The notes: generated by a model not told the origin, from the sequence alone. 64,000 nt of DNA from Candidatus Altimarinota bacterium (GCA_028685185.1 JAQUEK010000004.1:1-64000); one strand, 5' to 3'. Shown: positions 33,338 to 44,653, numbered from the stretch's first letter. Numbers and translations are program-made.

Positions 33338-33940
33338 ATTATGCTTTACATCATAAAGCAATTTTTGATATAGAAGCTTATTCAGAATTGAAAATTCGAA
33401 ATGCATCGGATCATAAGGTGTCTGCCAATCTCATCACCATATAAATCAGTTTTTCTTCATTATATCTACAAATACTTTTGGTATCTTGCAATTTCTTCAG
33501 CTGGTCTTGTATGGCAAAAATCAGTTTTCCTTCGGATTGATATCGATAGCCAAACCTAAGGAATGGGCGCTTATCTGTCATGAATATTGAGTATCCTTAT
33601 AATCTCTTACCTTTCTCGGATTATATCATCCAACACTTTTTATCTTGTATCTTTTAGCTTTAGGATCTGATCTGACCTCATTTTGGATTTTTTCCAGAAC
33701 TTCTTTCAGATATTTATGTACAACTATCTTTTTGCCTAAAAAATCTACTACTGCAATATCATGTTTTATCTGATCGAAATCTCATCATAAAAAATCGAAA
33801 AGAACCGAAGTAGATTGTTTTTCCAGATCGAGATTTTTTCACTCCATTATTTCCTGAAGAAAGATTCTTCAGGTGTCGTTTAATTTTTTATTTGGTCAAA
33901 GAATTGATTTCTCTATTTTTGTATTTGTTTTTTCCATCAT
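33329..33940 (-). CDS. M15-family peptidase (VanY / L-Ala-D-Glu or D-Ala-D-Ala type)
   Basis: 203 residues, ATG at 33940 (a second ATG follows directly), TAA at 33329. The C-terminal half has SAHSLGLAIDINP, with H and D as zinc ligands, and GFIWGGDWQTPYDPMHFEF, the G-G-D-W...D-x-M-H-F-E signature of M15C peptidases. No signal peptide is seen. It cuts peptidoglycan stem peptides. It starts 7 bp downstream of the VirB4-type ATPase stop, so it may open the wall for a secretion or DNA-uptake apparatus. Confidence 0.85.
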
Positions 33941-33946
33941 GTTGAA

Positions 33947-35923
33947 TTATGTATTCGGATTTGTCGTGATGACCTTCTCCTCGAAATATGAAGCCAATAT
34001 ATGGATTCATACATGTTCGGTTCAAGCGAAGAATAGTCATTGTCAGACTGATGATTGGAGAAGTATGTATTTCTCTTGTTCAGTCAGCTTGAAGATATTC
34101 TGCAGAACATCTATTGAAGCTGGCGATTGTTTAAGAAGCAATTGTATGGATGAATTCGTGACTATCGCTTTTCAGTACTGGCTTGTAATGAAATCTTCTA
34201 CATCCTGTGTAATGGTAGTGACTCAAAGATTATATTTTCTCGCCCTCTTTACCAATCAGAACATGAATTTCGCACTATCGTCATGCTGCATGATATTCCA
34301 TGCCTCATCAACGACAAGGAATCTTTTCTTGTTCGTACTTCTTACTTTATTCCAGATGTAATTCAATATTATATACATGGCAACCGGACGAAGAACCTCA
34401 TCAAGATCACGTACGCTGAATACCTGAAGTCATTCTGTAAGATCGATATTCGTGTGATCTGAAAATATTCAGGCGAAAATTCAGTTTACATATTTCTCAA
34501 GCCTTTCGGTAACTCATTTACCTCAATCCATGGTTTCAAGAACAGAATAAAGATCTTTCATTATAGGTATTTCCTTTCCTGAAACAGAATCATCTTCAAA
34601 AGTTATTCACTTAAGGCTGTATGTTATTATAAGTGCTTTTTCAAGGATTGAAGATTCTGAAGGGGTTATCTTTCATAGCATCAGGCTCATCAATCAGATA
34701 AGATTGACTATAGATCATCTCAAAAGGTCTCATGGTTTCGCATCATAATCCTTCATCTCTCTTGGTAAATCAAAAGGGTTTATTCTTTGGTCTGAATTAA
34801 GATTTATATTAAGGTAGCTTCACCCTACAGTGTCCACAAGAGACTTGTACTCATTCTCAGGATCTATCACTATGACATCGGTTCAAAGCATCAGGCTTCT
34901 CAGGATTTCAAGCTTAACGGCAAAAGATTTTCAACCTCACGATTTTGCGAAAACCACCATATTTGCGTTTTCAGTCCTGAACCTATCGAAAACTATAAGT
35001 GAATTGTTATGTGTATTTATTCAATAAAGTATTCCATCATCCTGACTTAACGTGTTTGAAGTGAATGGGAATGTCGTTGATAATCATTTTGTAGAGATAT
35101 TTCTAAATACTCATACTTCATCCTTTGCGAAAGGTCAGCTTCATACAAATCATTGTTCAGCCCTTAGAAAGGCTTGTTTTGTAAGAATATTCCTTCAGCT
35201 TAAAAGATTCTCAAGATTATTTCAAAGCTTTTTCAGTTCATCTTCTGTTTCAGCATATATTGTGATATATATTCAAAGATGGAAATATTTTTCCTGTCAT
35301 CTTGTAAGGCTTCATCTAAGCTCTTCTACATCCTGAATCTGAGCTTCTAATGCAGGATCGTTTATAAGTCATTTGTCTGCATTTATACTTCTCTCTGAAT
35401 GAAGCTCTGTAAGCCTTTTCTTAAGATATTTCATAATATATGCCGAATCCACAGGATAGACAAACATAGACAAATCGAATTTTATATCCCAGTTGATAAG
35501 AGGAGAAAGCCAGTTTCATTCAAGAAAATCAGGGTAAGCATAAACGAAGAATGTTCTTGCAAAAGTGTCTCATATCTGTATTTTAGTCGCATCTATCTTC
35601 ATCATTGACGGCGCTATGGCATCTTTGATGAAAACTAGGGCTTCCTTGTATTCTTTTTCTCATTGCCTTATTTCTTCTGCTTCCTGTTTTGTGATCTTCT
35701 TATTTTGATCTACAACCAAATCTTTTGAAGTTGGCATCTCTGGAGATGTGGGTTTCTCGTTAACTTCATGAGATTCGATTCTCTGCTCATTCTTTTCTAT
35801 GGAAACCGTCTTATCTTGCTTTGTTATTTCGAATATCTCTTCCAGAACTTCTTTTTCATATCACAAAGCGTCTCAAGTATAATTCTTACTCACTAATTCT
35901 ATTAATTGTTCTTGATCCGACAT
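33947..35923 (-). CDS. VirB4 / TraC-family conjugation-type ATPase
   Basis: 658 residues, ATG at 35923, TAA at 33947. The N-terminal 100 residues are hydrophilic and Glu/Lys-rich. Walker A is FAKSGGGKSFAVKLEI with DVIVIDPENEYKSLV after it (typical VirB4), and Walker B is FLVVDEAWNIMQHDDSAKFM followed by TTITQDVEDF. VirB4 powers type IV secretion and, in CPR and other monoderms, may power pili. No VirB6, VirD4 or relaxase gene is seen in the window. It forms a group with the SpoIIE phosphatase upstream and the peptidase downstream. Confidence 0.9.
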
Positions 35924-36008
35924 ATCTTTTATTCTTTCTGTTTAATATAAAGTTAATCTGGTATGATTTTAATTAAAAGTCGTAAACTTACAAATCAAAA
36001 TTTTTGAT

Positions 36009-37178
36009 TTAACTCCAGTTCCACTCTGTTATATTCTCTTTTGGGATATTTGATTCGACATTATTTTCTATGACCTCATCTCATTTATAATGTGCAACTA
36101 TAAGTGTGATATCGTCAAATTGCTTATGATTGTATCACATGAACTTTGAAAGATCTATTGTTATGTTGTTGAATATTCATTGAGCTGTTTTTATTCAGCT
36201 TTTGTCTATGACACTAACCAATCTGTCTATTCAGAACATCAGAGAATCTTCCTTGTCGCTATTTCTGGCCTCTGTTATTCAATCGGTATACATTATGATT
36301 ATATCTCACATCTCGAATGAAAGCCTCGATTCCTTAAGTACCCTTGAAATATCCTTTGCCATTCAAAGCGCTACTCATCAGGATTTCAGCTTGTAAGTCT
36401 TATTGTCTTTTTTCTTATAAACAAGAAGATATTCATGTCATGCTCAAACCATATACATCTTTTTTTCCTGTTCATTCCATCTTATCATAAGCAAGCTCAT
36501 AAGCATATTCGATTTTATCCTAGGCTTAAGTATCTCATTCGCATTTGAAAGGATCTGCGCCGAATTCACCATTATCTTTGAGAAAGCTGATATAAGGGCA
36601 TTTACCATCATCATTACGAAACCTGATGCAACTCAATGTCATGTTACATCTCAAAGATATATATAATAATTCTCTCATTGCTTTATGACATCATAGCTAT
36701 CTCATCAAACCTCTGAAGCACTCTTTGTATTTGCGACGATGTCTAGCGATGGGATTGGTACTATCTTCTTATTCAATGTGTTTTTCTGTATATCTGCAGC
36801 CAATTCAACTTCTGATTTCAAAACCTTTCAGCTTTTCAACTCTTCCTTGAAGTTCTTCAGGATCTCAAGACTCTTATTGAAGAAGTTTATGATGAACTTT
36901 ACTTCAGGATTCGCCCCCGAAACACTCAAGTGCTGTCATTTCTTGGATCAGATAAGAAATAATGCTATTTCTTTCTTAAGGTCCAATATGGGTTTTATAA
37001 CTGATCTATAAGCAAACAGATATAATGTTACAAGTTCAAATATGCCAATATAAAGCATATATTTAGGATTTTCGACAAAAATATTGTTGAAATTGAAAAA
37101 TGCGTACATATTTCCCAATATGAAAAACAGCAAAAGGAATATCAAGAGGTTTTTATTTATGTAAGCAAAAAATTTCAT
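36009..37178 (-). CDS. SpoIIE/RsbU-family serine phosphatase with membrane domain
   Basis: 389 residues from the ATG at 37178 (a TTG at 37187 is possible), TAA at 36009. Two hydrophobic segments (NLLIFLLLFFILGNMYAFF and MLYIGIFELVTLYLFAYR) anchor it. The PP2C-like domain has GGDSYDVIKQGENYYIYLGD, VTGHGVASGFVMMMV, and late MYTDGITEARN with FDDITLIVAHYK. It would dephosphorylate a serine on an anti-anti-sigma-type or other target. No partner kinase or anti-sigma gene is adjacent; its target may be the neighbouring apparatus. Confidence 0.9.
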
Positions 37179-37317
37179 AAGATTCAATGGTTTTTCAAAT
37201 ACTTTTCAAGACTATATCATAAAAATCTCATTTGCGCAAAAAATAAGGTATAAAAAAGTTTTGATATAAACCCTATTTTTAATATAATTCAGATGTTTAT
37301 TTTTATAAGTAAAATTT

Positions 37318-37773
37318 ATGAATTCTTTAAATAAAGTTCAGTTGATAGGAAACATTACTGCAGATCCAGAAGTAAGGCAAACTCCAAATTGACAATACGT
37401 TGCAAATTTTAGCTTGGCTACTAACAGGGTTTGGAAAGATGCTTCTTGAGCTAAACAAGAACAAAGCGAATTCCATAATGTCGTAGTATGGGGAAAGTTA
37501 GCAGAAATAGTAGAGCAATATGTGAAAAAAGGTAAGAAAATATATGTCGAGTGAAGGCTTCAGACCAGAAGCTGGGAAGATCAGACTTGAGCTAAGAAAT
37601 ATAAGACAGAAATCGTTGCTGACAATGTTATATTATTATGAACTCCAGGTTGAAAGGATGAATCAAGTGATTTCTCAATGGATTATTCTTCAAATGAATC
37701 ATCTCCATCAAAGGCCAGAAAAAGCAGCCCAAAACAAGAAGAAGAGATAAATATAGAGGATATCCCTTTTTAA
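37318..37773 (+). CDS. ssb: Single-stranded DNA-binding protein
   Basis: 151 residues, ATG at 37318, TAA at 37771. MNSLNKVQLIGNITADPEVR, then VANFSLATNRVWKD, SEFHNVVVWGKLAEIVEQYV and KKIYVEGRLQTRSW make the OB fold. The C-terminus ends INIEDIPF, the acidic tip that binds partner proteins. Standard SSB length. Confidence 0.96.
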
Positions 37774-37786
37774 TCTTAAATATCCA

Positions 37787-37832
37787 AAAAGTAGAGACGA
37801 AGCAACGCTTCATCTCTACTTTTTTTTTGGAA
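37787..37832. terminator. ssb terminator
   Basis: Stem AAAAGTAGAGA / TCTCTACTTTT with T-run, between ssb and the next transporter gene. Confidence 0.88.
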
Positions 37833-37852
37833 AAATCCTAAATGTATTTATA

Positions 37853-38998
37853 ATGATGGATATCTTTAACCCAATGAATATGGAATTCAATATGAAAAAA
37901 AATGAATATAAGGTATTTTTCTTTAAGGTCCTTATATTCCTTGGTATATTGCTGATTTCCTTCATTCTTTTCAGTGTCTACAATATAATATTGATATTAA
38001 TGTTTGCGATATTCCTTAATATCCTGTTTGCACCGTTTCTGAATAAGCTTAACAAAAAAAAGGTTCCGGACTGGCTATGAATAATACTGGTTTATATCTT
38101 CATTCTTCTGACAATCATAATACTCTTTTCTGCGATAATTCCCATTTTTGCATGAGAAATTTGAAAGTTTGCAAATAATCTGACCGCTTATATCGGTACT
38201 ATCCAAGAAAATTATAAGATTGATTGAGTGAACTGACTATGACTTCCGAAATATATCACAGATAATTTTTCACCGATACTGTCAAGGATAGATTTCAATA
38301 CCATGCTTGATGCTCTGAAGGCAAATTTTCTTGAAATCTGAAATTTTTTCACCAAGAACCTTTCAAATTTCGTAATAAATTGAATCTGAATCGTATCTTC
38401 CATAACTTGAGCATTCTTCAATCTCATGCTTACTTTCATTTTCGCATTTTTCATCGCACTTGAAAGGAAGGATATCAAAAATTTCTTTTATAAGATAACT
38501 CCGAGAGATTTATCTAAATATCTTGAAAAGAAGGAGGATATAATAATGTCAACTCTTAACAATTGGCTGAAATGACAGATCATCCTTAGTATTTCGATTT
38601 TCACATTTACTGTGATATGACTTAATATCATAAGGATTTTCTGAGTGAATATAAGTTTCTGAGAAACACTTACCTTATGACTTATAGCTTGAATAATGGA
38701 ATTCATACCTTACATATGACCGTTCATAGCCCTTCTTCCTGCAATAGCCATAGCATGAAGCCTATGACTGGAATCTCTAGTGATAGTAATAATCCTATAT
38801 GTGATAATACAACAGCTGGAGAATAATGTTCTGGTTCCTTATATAATGAGCAAAGCGACCAAGGTCTCACCTTTCGCAGTCCTATTGGCCATGTCATTAT
38901 GAGCAAGCTTGTTCTGAATATTATGAATTCTTGTGACTGTACCAGTCGTTTCTGTTGTCCAGATTTTCCTTGATGATTATCTTAAATGAAAAAAATAA
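37853..38998 (+). CDS. AI-2E family transporter (copy 2)
   Basis: 381 residues, ATG at 37853, TAA at 38996 (downstream ATGs exist; the start is not certain). Same layout as the gene at 32071: MEFIPYIGPFIALLPAIAIA, then QQLENNVLVPYIMSKATKVS and FGILGILVTVPVVSVVQIFL. It is a membrane exporter of unknown substrate and lies in the ssb region without a clear partner. Confidence 0.87.
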
Positions 38999-38999
38999 T

Positions 39000-39027
39000 T
39001 TGACATAAATCCAAAACTGAATATAAA
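39000..39027 (+). promoter_or_regulatory. Promoter
   Basis: TTGACA at 39000-39005 and TATAAA at 39022-39027 with a 16-bp spacer, pointing to the leader at about 39035-39195. Confidence 0.6.
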
Positions 39028-39034
39028 AAATAAG

Positions 39035-39195
39035 CACTTAACAAATTTATGCATATGATACAAAATATAGTACATCAAAATTATTATTTCTGGTTCTGTT
39101 TCTTTCAAAGGCGAAGGATTATTTTTGATGTCTAAATTTTAATTTAAGAACAAATTCAAAATGGTCCTTCGGAATAATTCGAAGGATTTTTTATT
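39035..39195 (+). promoter_or_regulatory. Leader with competing terminator / antiterminator stems
   Basis: TCCTTCG at 39165-39171 can pair with CGAAGGA at 39180-39186 to form a terminator followed by a T-run, or with an identical CGAAGGA at 39112-39118. ACATCAAAA (39072-) and TTTTTGATGT (39123-) can form a further stem. This is the architecture of an attenuator or riboswitch upstream of the gene at 39208; no ligand class recognised. Confidence 0.45.
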
Positions 39196-39207
39196 TTTTT
39201 AAACCAA

Positions 39208-39609
39208 ATGATCATGCCAATAGATGCAGCCAGAAGAACAAGGGAAGATTCCCTAAGATCAGATCCTATGACCCAAAAATCATCGCAGCGACCATATCTC
39301 CATGTGGTCGAAAAATCAAGCGAAACAGCAGCTAAGAATCCTCTGAATGATATCAAGGAAATGGTTTCTGATACTGTTGAGGATATAAGATGAAATAAAA
39401 CAGGTTTCGTTTTCCCGGTCTCAGAGAAATGATATCTGAGGAAAAGGAGGAAATACCTTTGAGAATTGAAAAAAGCTGTAAGTAAGATGGTATGATGAAA
39501 AGATGTCAGATATAATTGAAAGGTCAACTGACAAGGCGGGTCCATATGAGTCGAATCCTTCACATATGAAGATGAGAACTGATGGCCAGTCGAAATCCAA
39601 ATTTGATAA
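39208..39609 (+). CDS. Hypothetical basic protein
   Basis: 133 residues, ATG at 39208, TAA at 39607. It begins MIMPIDAARRTREDSLRSDP. The C-terminal half is basic and glycine-rich: EKGYLRKRRKYLGELKKAVS, then GGKDVRYNGKVNGQGGSIGV and NGGPVEIQIG. No signal or membrane segment. It is preceded by a leader with alternative hairpins and followed by a second unknown gene 21 bp on. Function unknown. Confidence 0.65.
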
Positions 39610-39630
39610 TAATATATAATTAAAAACAAG

Positions 39631-40107
39631 ATGTTAACAAGTACAGAGAGCATGATAATGTGAAGCCAGGATTTTATGGAATCACCGCAATCACATCTGA
39701 ACATCATGACCAGCGTCAAAAAAATTGCAGATGAGAGAACTAAGATAAATTATTTCCACATCAACCAGAAAATGGCAGCAAAGTTTCCAAAATGAATAAA
39801 TCTGAGTTTTTCTGATGCTATTGAGAACAGAAACTATATAACCGTGTCATATAATGGTGAAACTTATTATGTTACCTATGGTAATCATCTGAACTTTGAA
39901 GGCTGAACTAAAAATGATTTCATAATGCTCAGGATTTTTCCAGATATGAATTTCCGCTACAGCAGATCTAAGGATATTTCCATATTTGCCGATTGAACGA
40001 TAACAGATGGTCTTTCTAAATTCTGAAAGCACGACACTAGAATAGATAATATATGGCCAAAAGAATTCTTAGATACATTTTCAAAAAGGATTGACAGTAT
40101 TAGATAA
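39631..40107 (+). CDS. Hypothetical protein
   Basis: 158 residues, ATG at 39631, TAA at 40105. It contains FHINQKMAAKFPKGINLSFS and ENRNYITVSYNGETYYVTYG, then LNFEGGTKNDFIMLRIFPDM, an alternating pattern of a beta-rich soluble protein. Its stop overlaps the murC stop on the other strand by 8 bp. Likely in one transcript with the gene at 39208. Family not recognised. Confidence 0.65.
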
Positions 40108-41440
40108 TCTTATTTCTAAGATCATCTACATTTCCTGCTCAAAGAAGTAATATTACACTTGAGGCAGGATTTTTCTTATCATAATCCCGTATGATTTCTG
40201 AAGAGTGTTCCAATCAGTTTCAATTTACTACGCTTATATACTTTTCATTAAGCTCATCGACAAATCTCTGGGTAGTCATGAATTCAACATCCTCTCTTTT
40301 ATCACGGGAGAAGTATATGTCAGGTATCATCAAGCTATCAGCGCTATCAAAGCAGGTCTTGAATGAATCAAGAAGCTCTATCGTCCTTGAATACTGATGA
40401 GGTTGGAATACGACAAAAAGATTTTTTTCCTTATATTTCTCTTTTATAGCATCGAGCGTAAGCCTTATTTCAGTTGGATGATGACCGTAATCGCTCATCA
40501 GGATATTTCAATTTGAAGTTTCCTTTATTATCTCTGATCTTCTCCATGCTCATTTATATGAATCAAGTTTCCCAACAATGAATCCATCATCAAGGGATAA
40601 CATCTTACCTACAACAAAAGCCAGCTTTGCATCAAACTCTATGTGAGAACCCGGAACTTGAAGATTGAATTCAGGAAAATCTGTTTTTTTTCAATCGTAT
40701 TCAAAATGTTTTTCATGTACAAAAACCTGTTTTTTCGAAGAATCCCTAAGCTTGAGACAATTTTCATCTTCTCAATTCAGTATCATACATCATGACGTCT
40801 GATCTTGCATTGATCTGAATGCGCTAAGATAATCCTCCATATCCTTATAATAATCAAGATGATCAAGCTCTATATTGGTTATTACAGTTATATAAGGATT
40901 GTATTTAAGAAACGATCTTTTGTATTCGCAAGCTTCTATGACGAAATATTCTCATTTTCAATAATGGAAATTTGAATTATCAAGTTGAGGAACTTGTGTT
41001 CATACTACCACAGAAGCATCTGTCTCTCATCATGAAAGCATTATTCATAGCATTGAAGTTGTTGTAGATTTTCAGTGCGTTCCTGATACTGCTATACATT
41101 TTTTAGAATTGACTATTTCGGCTAATGCTTCGGGATATGAAATATTCCTTATTCAAAGTTTTTTAGCCTTGGTAAGAATCGGGTTAGCCATAAGATTTTC
41201 CTCTTTTGAAAGATCAGGTTTTGTAATTATCGCTTCGCTATATATCACAAGATCGGTATCGTCGCTTAAATTCGGTTCTTCATGTCATATGAACACTCTT
41301 ATTCATTCGTTTTCAAGCTTATCAAGAAGTCCTGATTCTGCCTTATCAGATCAGCTTACCTGAAATCATATGCTTCTATAATACCTTGCAACGGCACTTA
41401 CTCCGATTCAACCTATTCAGATGACAAATACTTTTTTCAT
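40100..41440 (-). CDS. murC: UDP-N-acetylmuramate--L-alanine ligase
   Basis: 446 residues, ATG at 41440, TAA at 40100. The N-terminal Rossmann part [20 protein letters not shown] binds UDP-MurNAc; the ATP loop is [16 protein letters not shown]; the central domain has VVGTQVPQL and [13 protein letters not shown] and LDHLDYYKD; the C-terminal domain has [20 protein letters not shown] and FQPHQYSRT. It adds L-alanine in peptidoglycan precursor synthesis. Other mur genes are not in the window. A receiver-only regulator starts just upstream. Confidence 0.95.
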
Positions 41441-41445
41441 ATTTT

Positions 41446-41874
41446 TTATATCAAATTTTTACTTCGTACTTTTTCTTTTATGAGCCTCATAAGGAATTTT
41501 GTCTGTTTCGGCTTAGCAAAAACTCCGTTCATTCATGCATCGAGTCAAGATTTTTTCCTATTTTTATCGGCATTTCAAGTAAATCAAAAGATGGTAGGAT
41601 GTTTTTCTAATAATAAGCTTCTGATTTCAGCCGTTGCCTCTATTCAAGTCAATCCTGGCATATCGAAATCCATGACAACTATATCATATACCCTTTCACT
41701 GATTTTATTCAAAGCATCCTTTCAGCTTGATGCCATATCAAAATCCAAATCGATTTTCTTAAGAAATTCTGAATACATGACCCTTAATGTAGGATCATCG
41801 TCAACGAACAATAATTGTAATCTTTCACTTGAATAATTTTTTTCTGATTCCGGATGATCTGATTGCTCATTCAT
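41446..41874 (-). CDS. Stand-alone response regulator receiver
   Basis: 142 residues, ATG at 41874, TAA at 41446. LQLLFVDDDPTLRVMYSEFL has the acidic pocket, YDIVVMDFDMPG the phospho-acceptor Asp, and GVFAKPKQTKFLMR the conserved Lys. No output domain, so CheY/Spo0F-like. It ends 5 bp before murC on the same strand and is probably co-transcribed. Confidence 0.85.
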
Positions 41875-41914
41875 AAAGATTTTTTTAACTTTAAAATATA
41901 ATTCTTAAGATTAT

Positions 41915-42058
41915 ATGGAAAAAAATAGCTTAAGCAAGCTGGATATTATTGGTATTACATCAGCTTTGATAGATGAGTTTTTGGCTTCAATAAAAGCCTT
42001 AAAAATTGAGCCCGTGGGTACTTCCAGAATGGTGGTGTGTACCTGACGTCATTTTTAA
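41915..42058 (+). CDS. Small conserved-looking ORF converging on tRNA-Thr
   Basis: 47 residues: MEKNSLSKLDIIGITSALID, then EFLASIKALKIEPVGTSRMV and VCTGRHF. From the TTG/CTTTG at 41964 its 3' part lies in the 158-bp direct repeat, so the same 3' half, without a start, exists again at 48547-48641. If real, the attachment region of the element covers the end of this gene and the end of the tRNA gene. Function unknown. Confidence 0.45.
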
Positions 42059-42121
42059 GACTGTTTTTAGCTATATGGAGCCACAATCGGGAATCGGACC
42101 CGAGACCTCACCCTTACCATG
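41964..42121. repeat. Left direct repeat (attachment site) of tRNA-Thr element
   Basis: 158 bp, identical base for base to 48547-48704 (offset 6583). It contains the 3' half of tRNA-Thr (42076-42121, ending at the anticodon arm) and the sequence downstream of that tRNA. Confidence 0.93.
42076..42121 (-). pseudogene. Partial tRNA-Thr (3' half)
   Basis: Identical to the 46-nt 3' part of the tRNA at 48659-48734, including encoded CCA, T arm and half of the anticodon arm; the 5' half is missing. Confidence 0.9.
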
Positions 42122-42311
42122 CAATATTCACATTTTTATAAGAGTAGTTTTTGGCTTATGTAAAGCATAAATTCAGTACAAAAAAATTTTATAACTCATT
42201 TTTTATGTACTCACCTATAAAGGGTGTAATTATTTTAAATAAAAATAATTAAATTCAAAATAAAAAACAATTTAATATAATATTAATACATATATTTTTA
42301 CTATTATTAAT

Positions 42312-43055
42312 ATGGTTACTATAAATTGCTGATTAAATGAAAATGAAGATACGACATATTTTATGCAATTAAGTTATAATGATGAATGAGAATTGTTCTT
42401 TAGACCACTTTGGGGAGATATTAGACCAACATATTATTTTGATTGATTTAATAATGAAGAATTTGATATTTATAACATCGATCATATATCTTTTCATAAA
42501 GACTGAACGATTCATACTAGATATTTTGACGATCAAAGAAAAAAAGAAAAGATTCTCGATAAAAAATTAGAAAATAGTCTATGAGAAATGTGAATGGATT
42601 ATTATGCTCCACTCCTTGCCTTTTCAATATATGATATAAGGAAATTTATAAAGTATATCGGTAAAAAGGAACCATTAATATTTTGAAATAATACAGATGA
42701 ACCCTATATCTGGGACATAAGTTGAACCAATCAAATTAGTTTTGTTTTCTTTTTAGTATGAGGAAATGTAAACCATGAAATTATGTTAGAAACATATTTT
42801 CCAAATATTTTTAATATCAAGGCTTCCCCTTTATTACTAAATTACTTTTGAAAAGAAGATAAAATTGAGTTTGTGGATTGATTAATGAAAGTAAATGCTG
42901 CAGGATTACTTGTTGCATGTACAACTAGAATAATTACATCTCAACCAGAACGACCATTACTCGGTCAAAAATATTTAAAAACAATAAGTAATACCGAAGC
43001 AATGATGGGAATAACTATAACCCCGTGAGATAAAAGAATTGCATCAGCAATTTAA
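42312..43055 (+). CDS. Hypothetical element protein
   Basis: 247 residues, ATG at 42312, TAA at 43053. It starts MVTINCGLNENEDTTYFMQL, has DEGELFFRPLWGDIRPTYYF in the first third and MKVNAAGLLVACTTRIITSQ near the end. No signal peptide; several aromatic-rich strands suggest a compact soluble fold. First gene inside the left repeat, followed 26 bp later by the HTH protein. Family not recognised. Confidence 0.65.
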
Positions 43056-43081
43056 CCCAATATTTAACTAATTTAAAATCC

Positions 43082-43624
43082 ATGGTAGCAAAATCAAATA
43101 GGAAACAACCTACAACAAAACAAAAAAAGGTAATTGAGCTTGTTAAAGAAAAAGTCAGCAAAGGTCAGCATTTTAGTAAGGCTGAAATTATAAGAAATGC
43201 AGGATACTGAAAATCAATGATAAGAAGACCAGATAAGGTTTTTGAATCTTTAAATGTTGTTGAAATGATTAAATATTACTTTCCTAAAGAAGAACTTTTT
43301 AATATTCACAGGGAACTTGTATTAGTAAAGAAAATCTCCAGTATTGAATTTGATATTAATACATATGACAAAGATATATATTTTATAATGAGAGATGTTT
43401 GAGAAATTGTTAATATAGTTGAATGAAATAATAAAAAAGTAGTTTATTATAAAATTCCTACAAATTTACAGTTAAAAGCATTAGATATGGCTTATAAAAT
43501 AAACTGAACATATAAAGAATCTGAGAAAAAAGAGGAGAATGTCCTTATTCAATTATTTAATAAAATATGAGAAGAAGAAAGAATAAAAAAAGAATGAATG
43601 AAAATAGATAATAATATTGTTTAG
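43082..43624 (+). CDS. Helix-turn-helix protein, terminase-small-subunit-like
   Basis: 180 residues, ATG at 43082, TAG at 43622. KQKKVIELVKEKVSKGQHFS followed by KAEIIRNAGYGKSMIRRPDK resembles the N-terminal DNA-binding helices of phage terminase small subunits (A-x-x-A/N-A-G-Y-S/G-x-x-x). The C-terminal part is basic and charged. No large terminase is present in the element, so another DNA-binding role is possible. Its stop overlaps the convergent toxin gene by 4 bp. Confidence 0.55.
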
Positions 43625-43995
43625 ATAATAAATTTTTTAATAAAATCCTTAACATTTGCTGATGAAATAATTTTTCTTTTAATCTCAATTAAATAATCCG
43701 GATCAAGTTCACACTTGTATTCAATATCAAGTTTTAAAAATTCATCTCTTTGAAATCTTCTTATTTTATTTATTAGTATCATTGTGTCTAGTTTGAAACA
43801 TCAAGTTCAAGATCTGATTATAACATAATCAGTCTCTTTAAGTTTACTACTATTTTTATCAACCAAAGAAGTTGTTAAAGTAAAGAGAATATCTAAAAAA
43901 CAATCAGTTTTTGATAAAATTATGGCATATTTATTTTTTGAGCTTCAATCCTCAAAATTAAAATCTTTAATATGATAGATATCACCTTGTTTCAT
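43621..43995 (-). CDS. PemK/MazF-like toxin partner of Panacea antitoxin
   Basis: 124 residues, ATG at 43995, TAA at 43621. The start MKQGDIYHIKDFNFEDGSSK followed by NKYAIILSKTDCFLDILFTL matches the MazF/PemK beginning (xGDIxxxxF...GSxxxRxxIVLS). The remainder, KETDYVIIRSGTGCFKLDTM and on, fits the following strands. It starts 4 bp after the stop of the DUF4065 gene, an antitoxin-first operon. Probable mRNA interferase or other growth inhibitor; the family call is moderate because catalytic residues could not be checked. Confidence 0.65.
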
Positions 43996-43999
43996 AAAT

Positions 44000-44569
44000 T
44001 TATAGGGTATATCTAATTTTTTTAATTAAAACAATATTTTCATTATATTCTTCCGCTACAATATCTTTAAAATTCTCATTTGTCATATCTTTAGTTATAT
44101 CAATTGCTTTCCAGTCATCTCATGATTTCCAAGCTTCATTTAAATGAGTAATATCAGATAGATTTTTTGAATTTAAATTTCAATATTCTTTAATTATTTC
44201 ATCAAAAACTTCTTTTTGATTTTGAGATATATAGTCATTATCCCATTTTTTAACGGGCTCAATTTTGTGTGATTTTTTTTGATTAAATATTTCTCACCAA
44301 AAACTGATTGTAATTTTTATATTTCAATCTGTTTTTGTATCGCTTTTAATTATACTTTGAATAAATTCTTGTCAAATCTCTGGAACTGGTCAGTAAGGCT
44401 CTTTTATGAATACATCTTGTATTAGCAATGCTCAATATTTATCTGCATATCTTAGATTTGAAAACCATAAAATTTTATATAATTTTGTCTCAGTTAAATA
44501 GAGATTTAAATCTGCAAATTTGTTTGAAATATACAATACGTATTGGATAAATTCATCTTCATTAAACAT
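44000..44569 (-). CDS. Panacea (DUF4065 / SocA-like) antitoxin
   Basis: 189 residues, ATG at 44569, TAA at 44000. ETKLYKILWFSNLRYADKYG followed by FIKEPYGPVPEIGQEF is the core of the DUF4065 / SocA / GepA domain (KLxKLLYFxx...G.xIxxxxYxAxxxGPV). Panacea proteins act as antitoxins for many unrelated toxins in PanAT systems; SocA instead brings toxin SocB to ClpXP. The gene precedes the PemK-like gene by 4 bp. A stabilising role for the element is inferred. Confidence 0.78.
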
Positions 44570-44653
44570 GTTTGTTTTATTTAAGAACTAAAAAAAGTAT
44601 ATTTATATTTGGAGAATATCAAAATAAATCTATTGACAATATATATAATTAAT

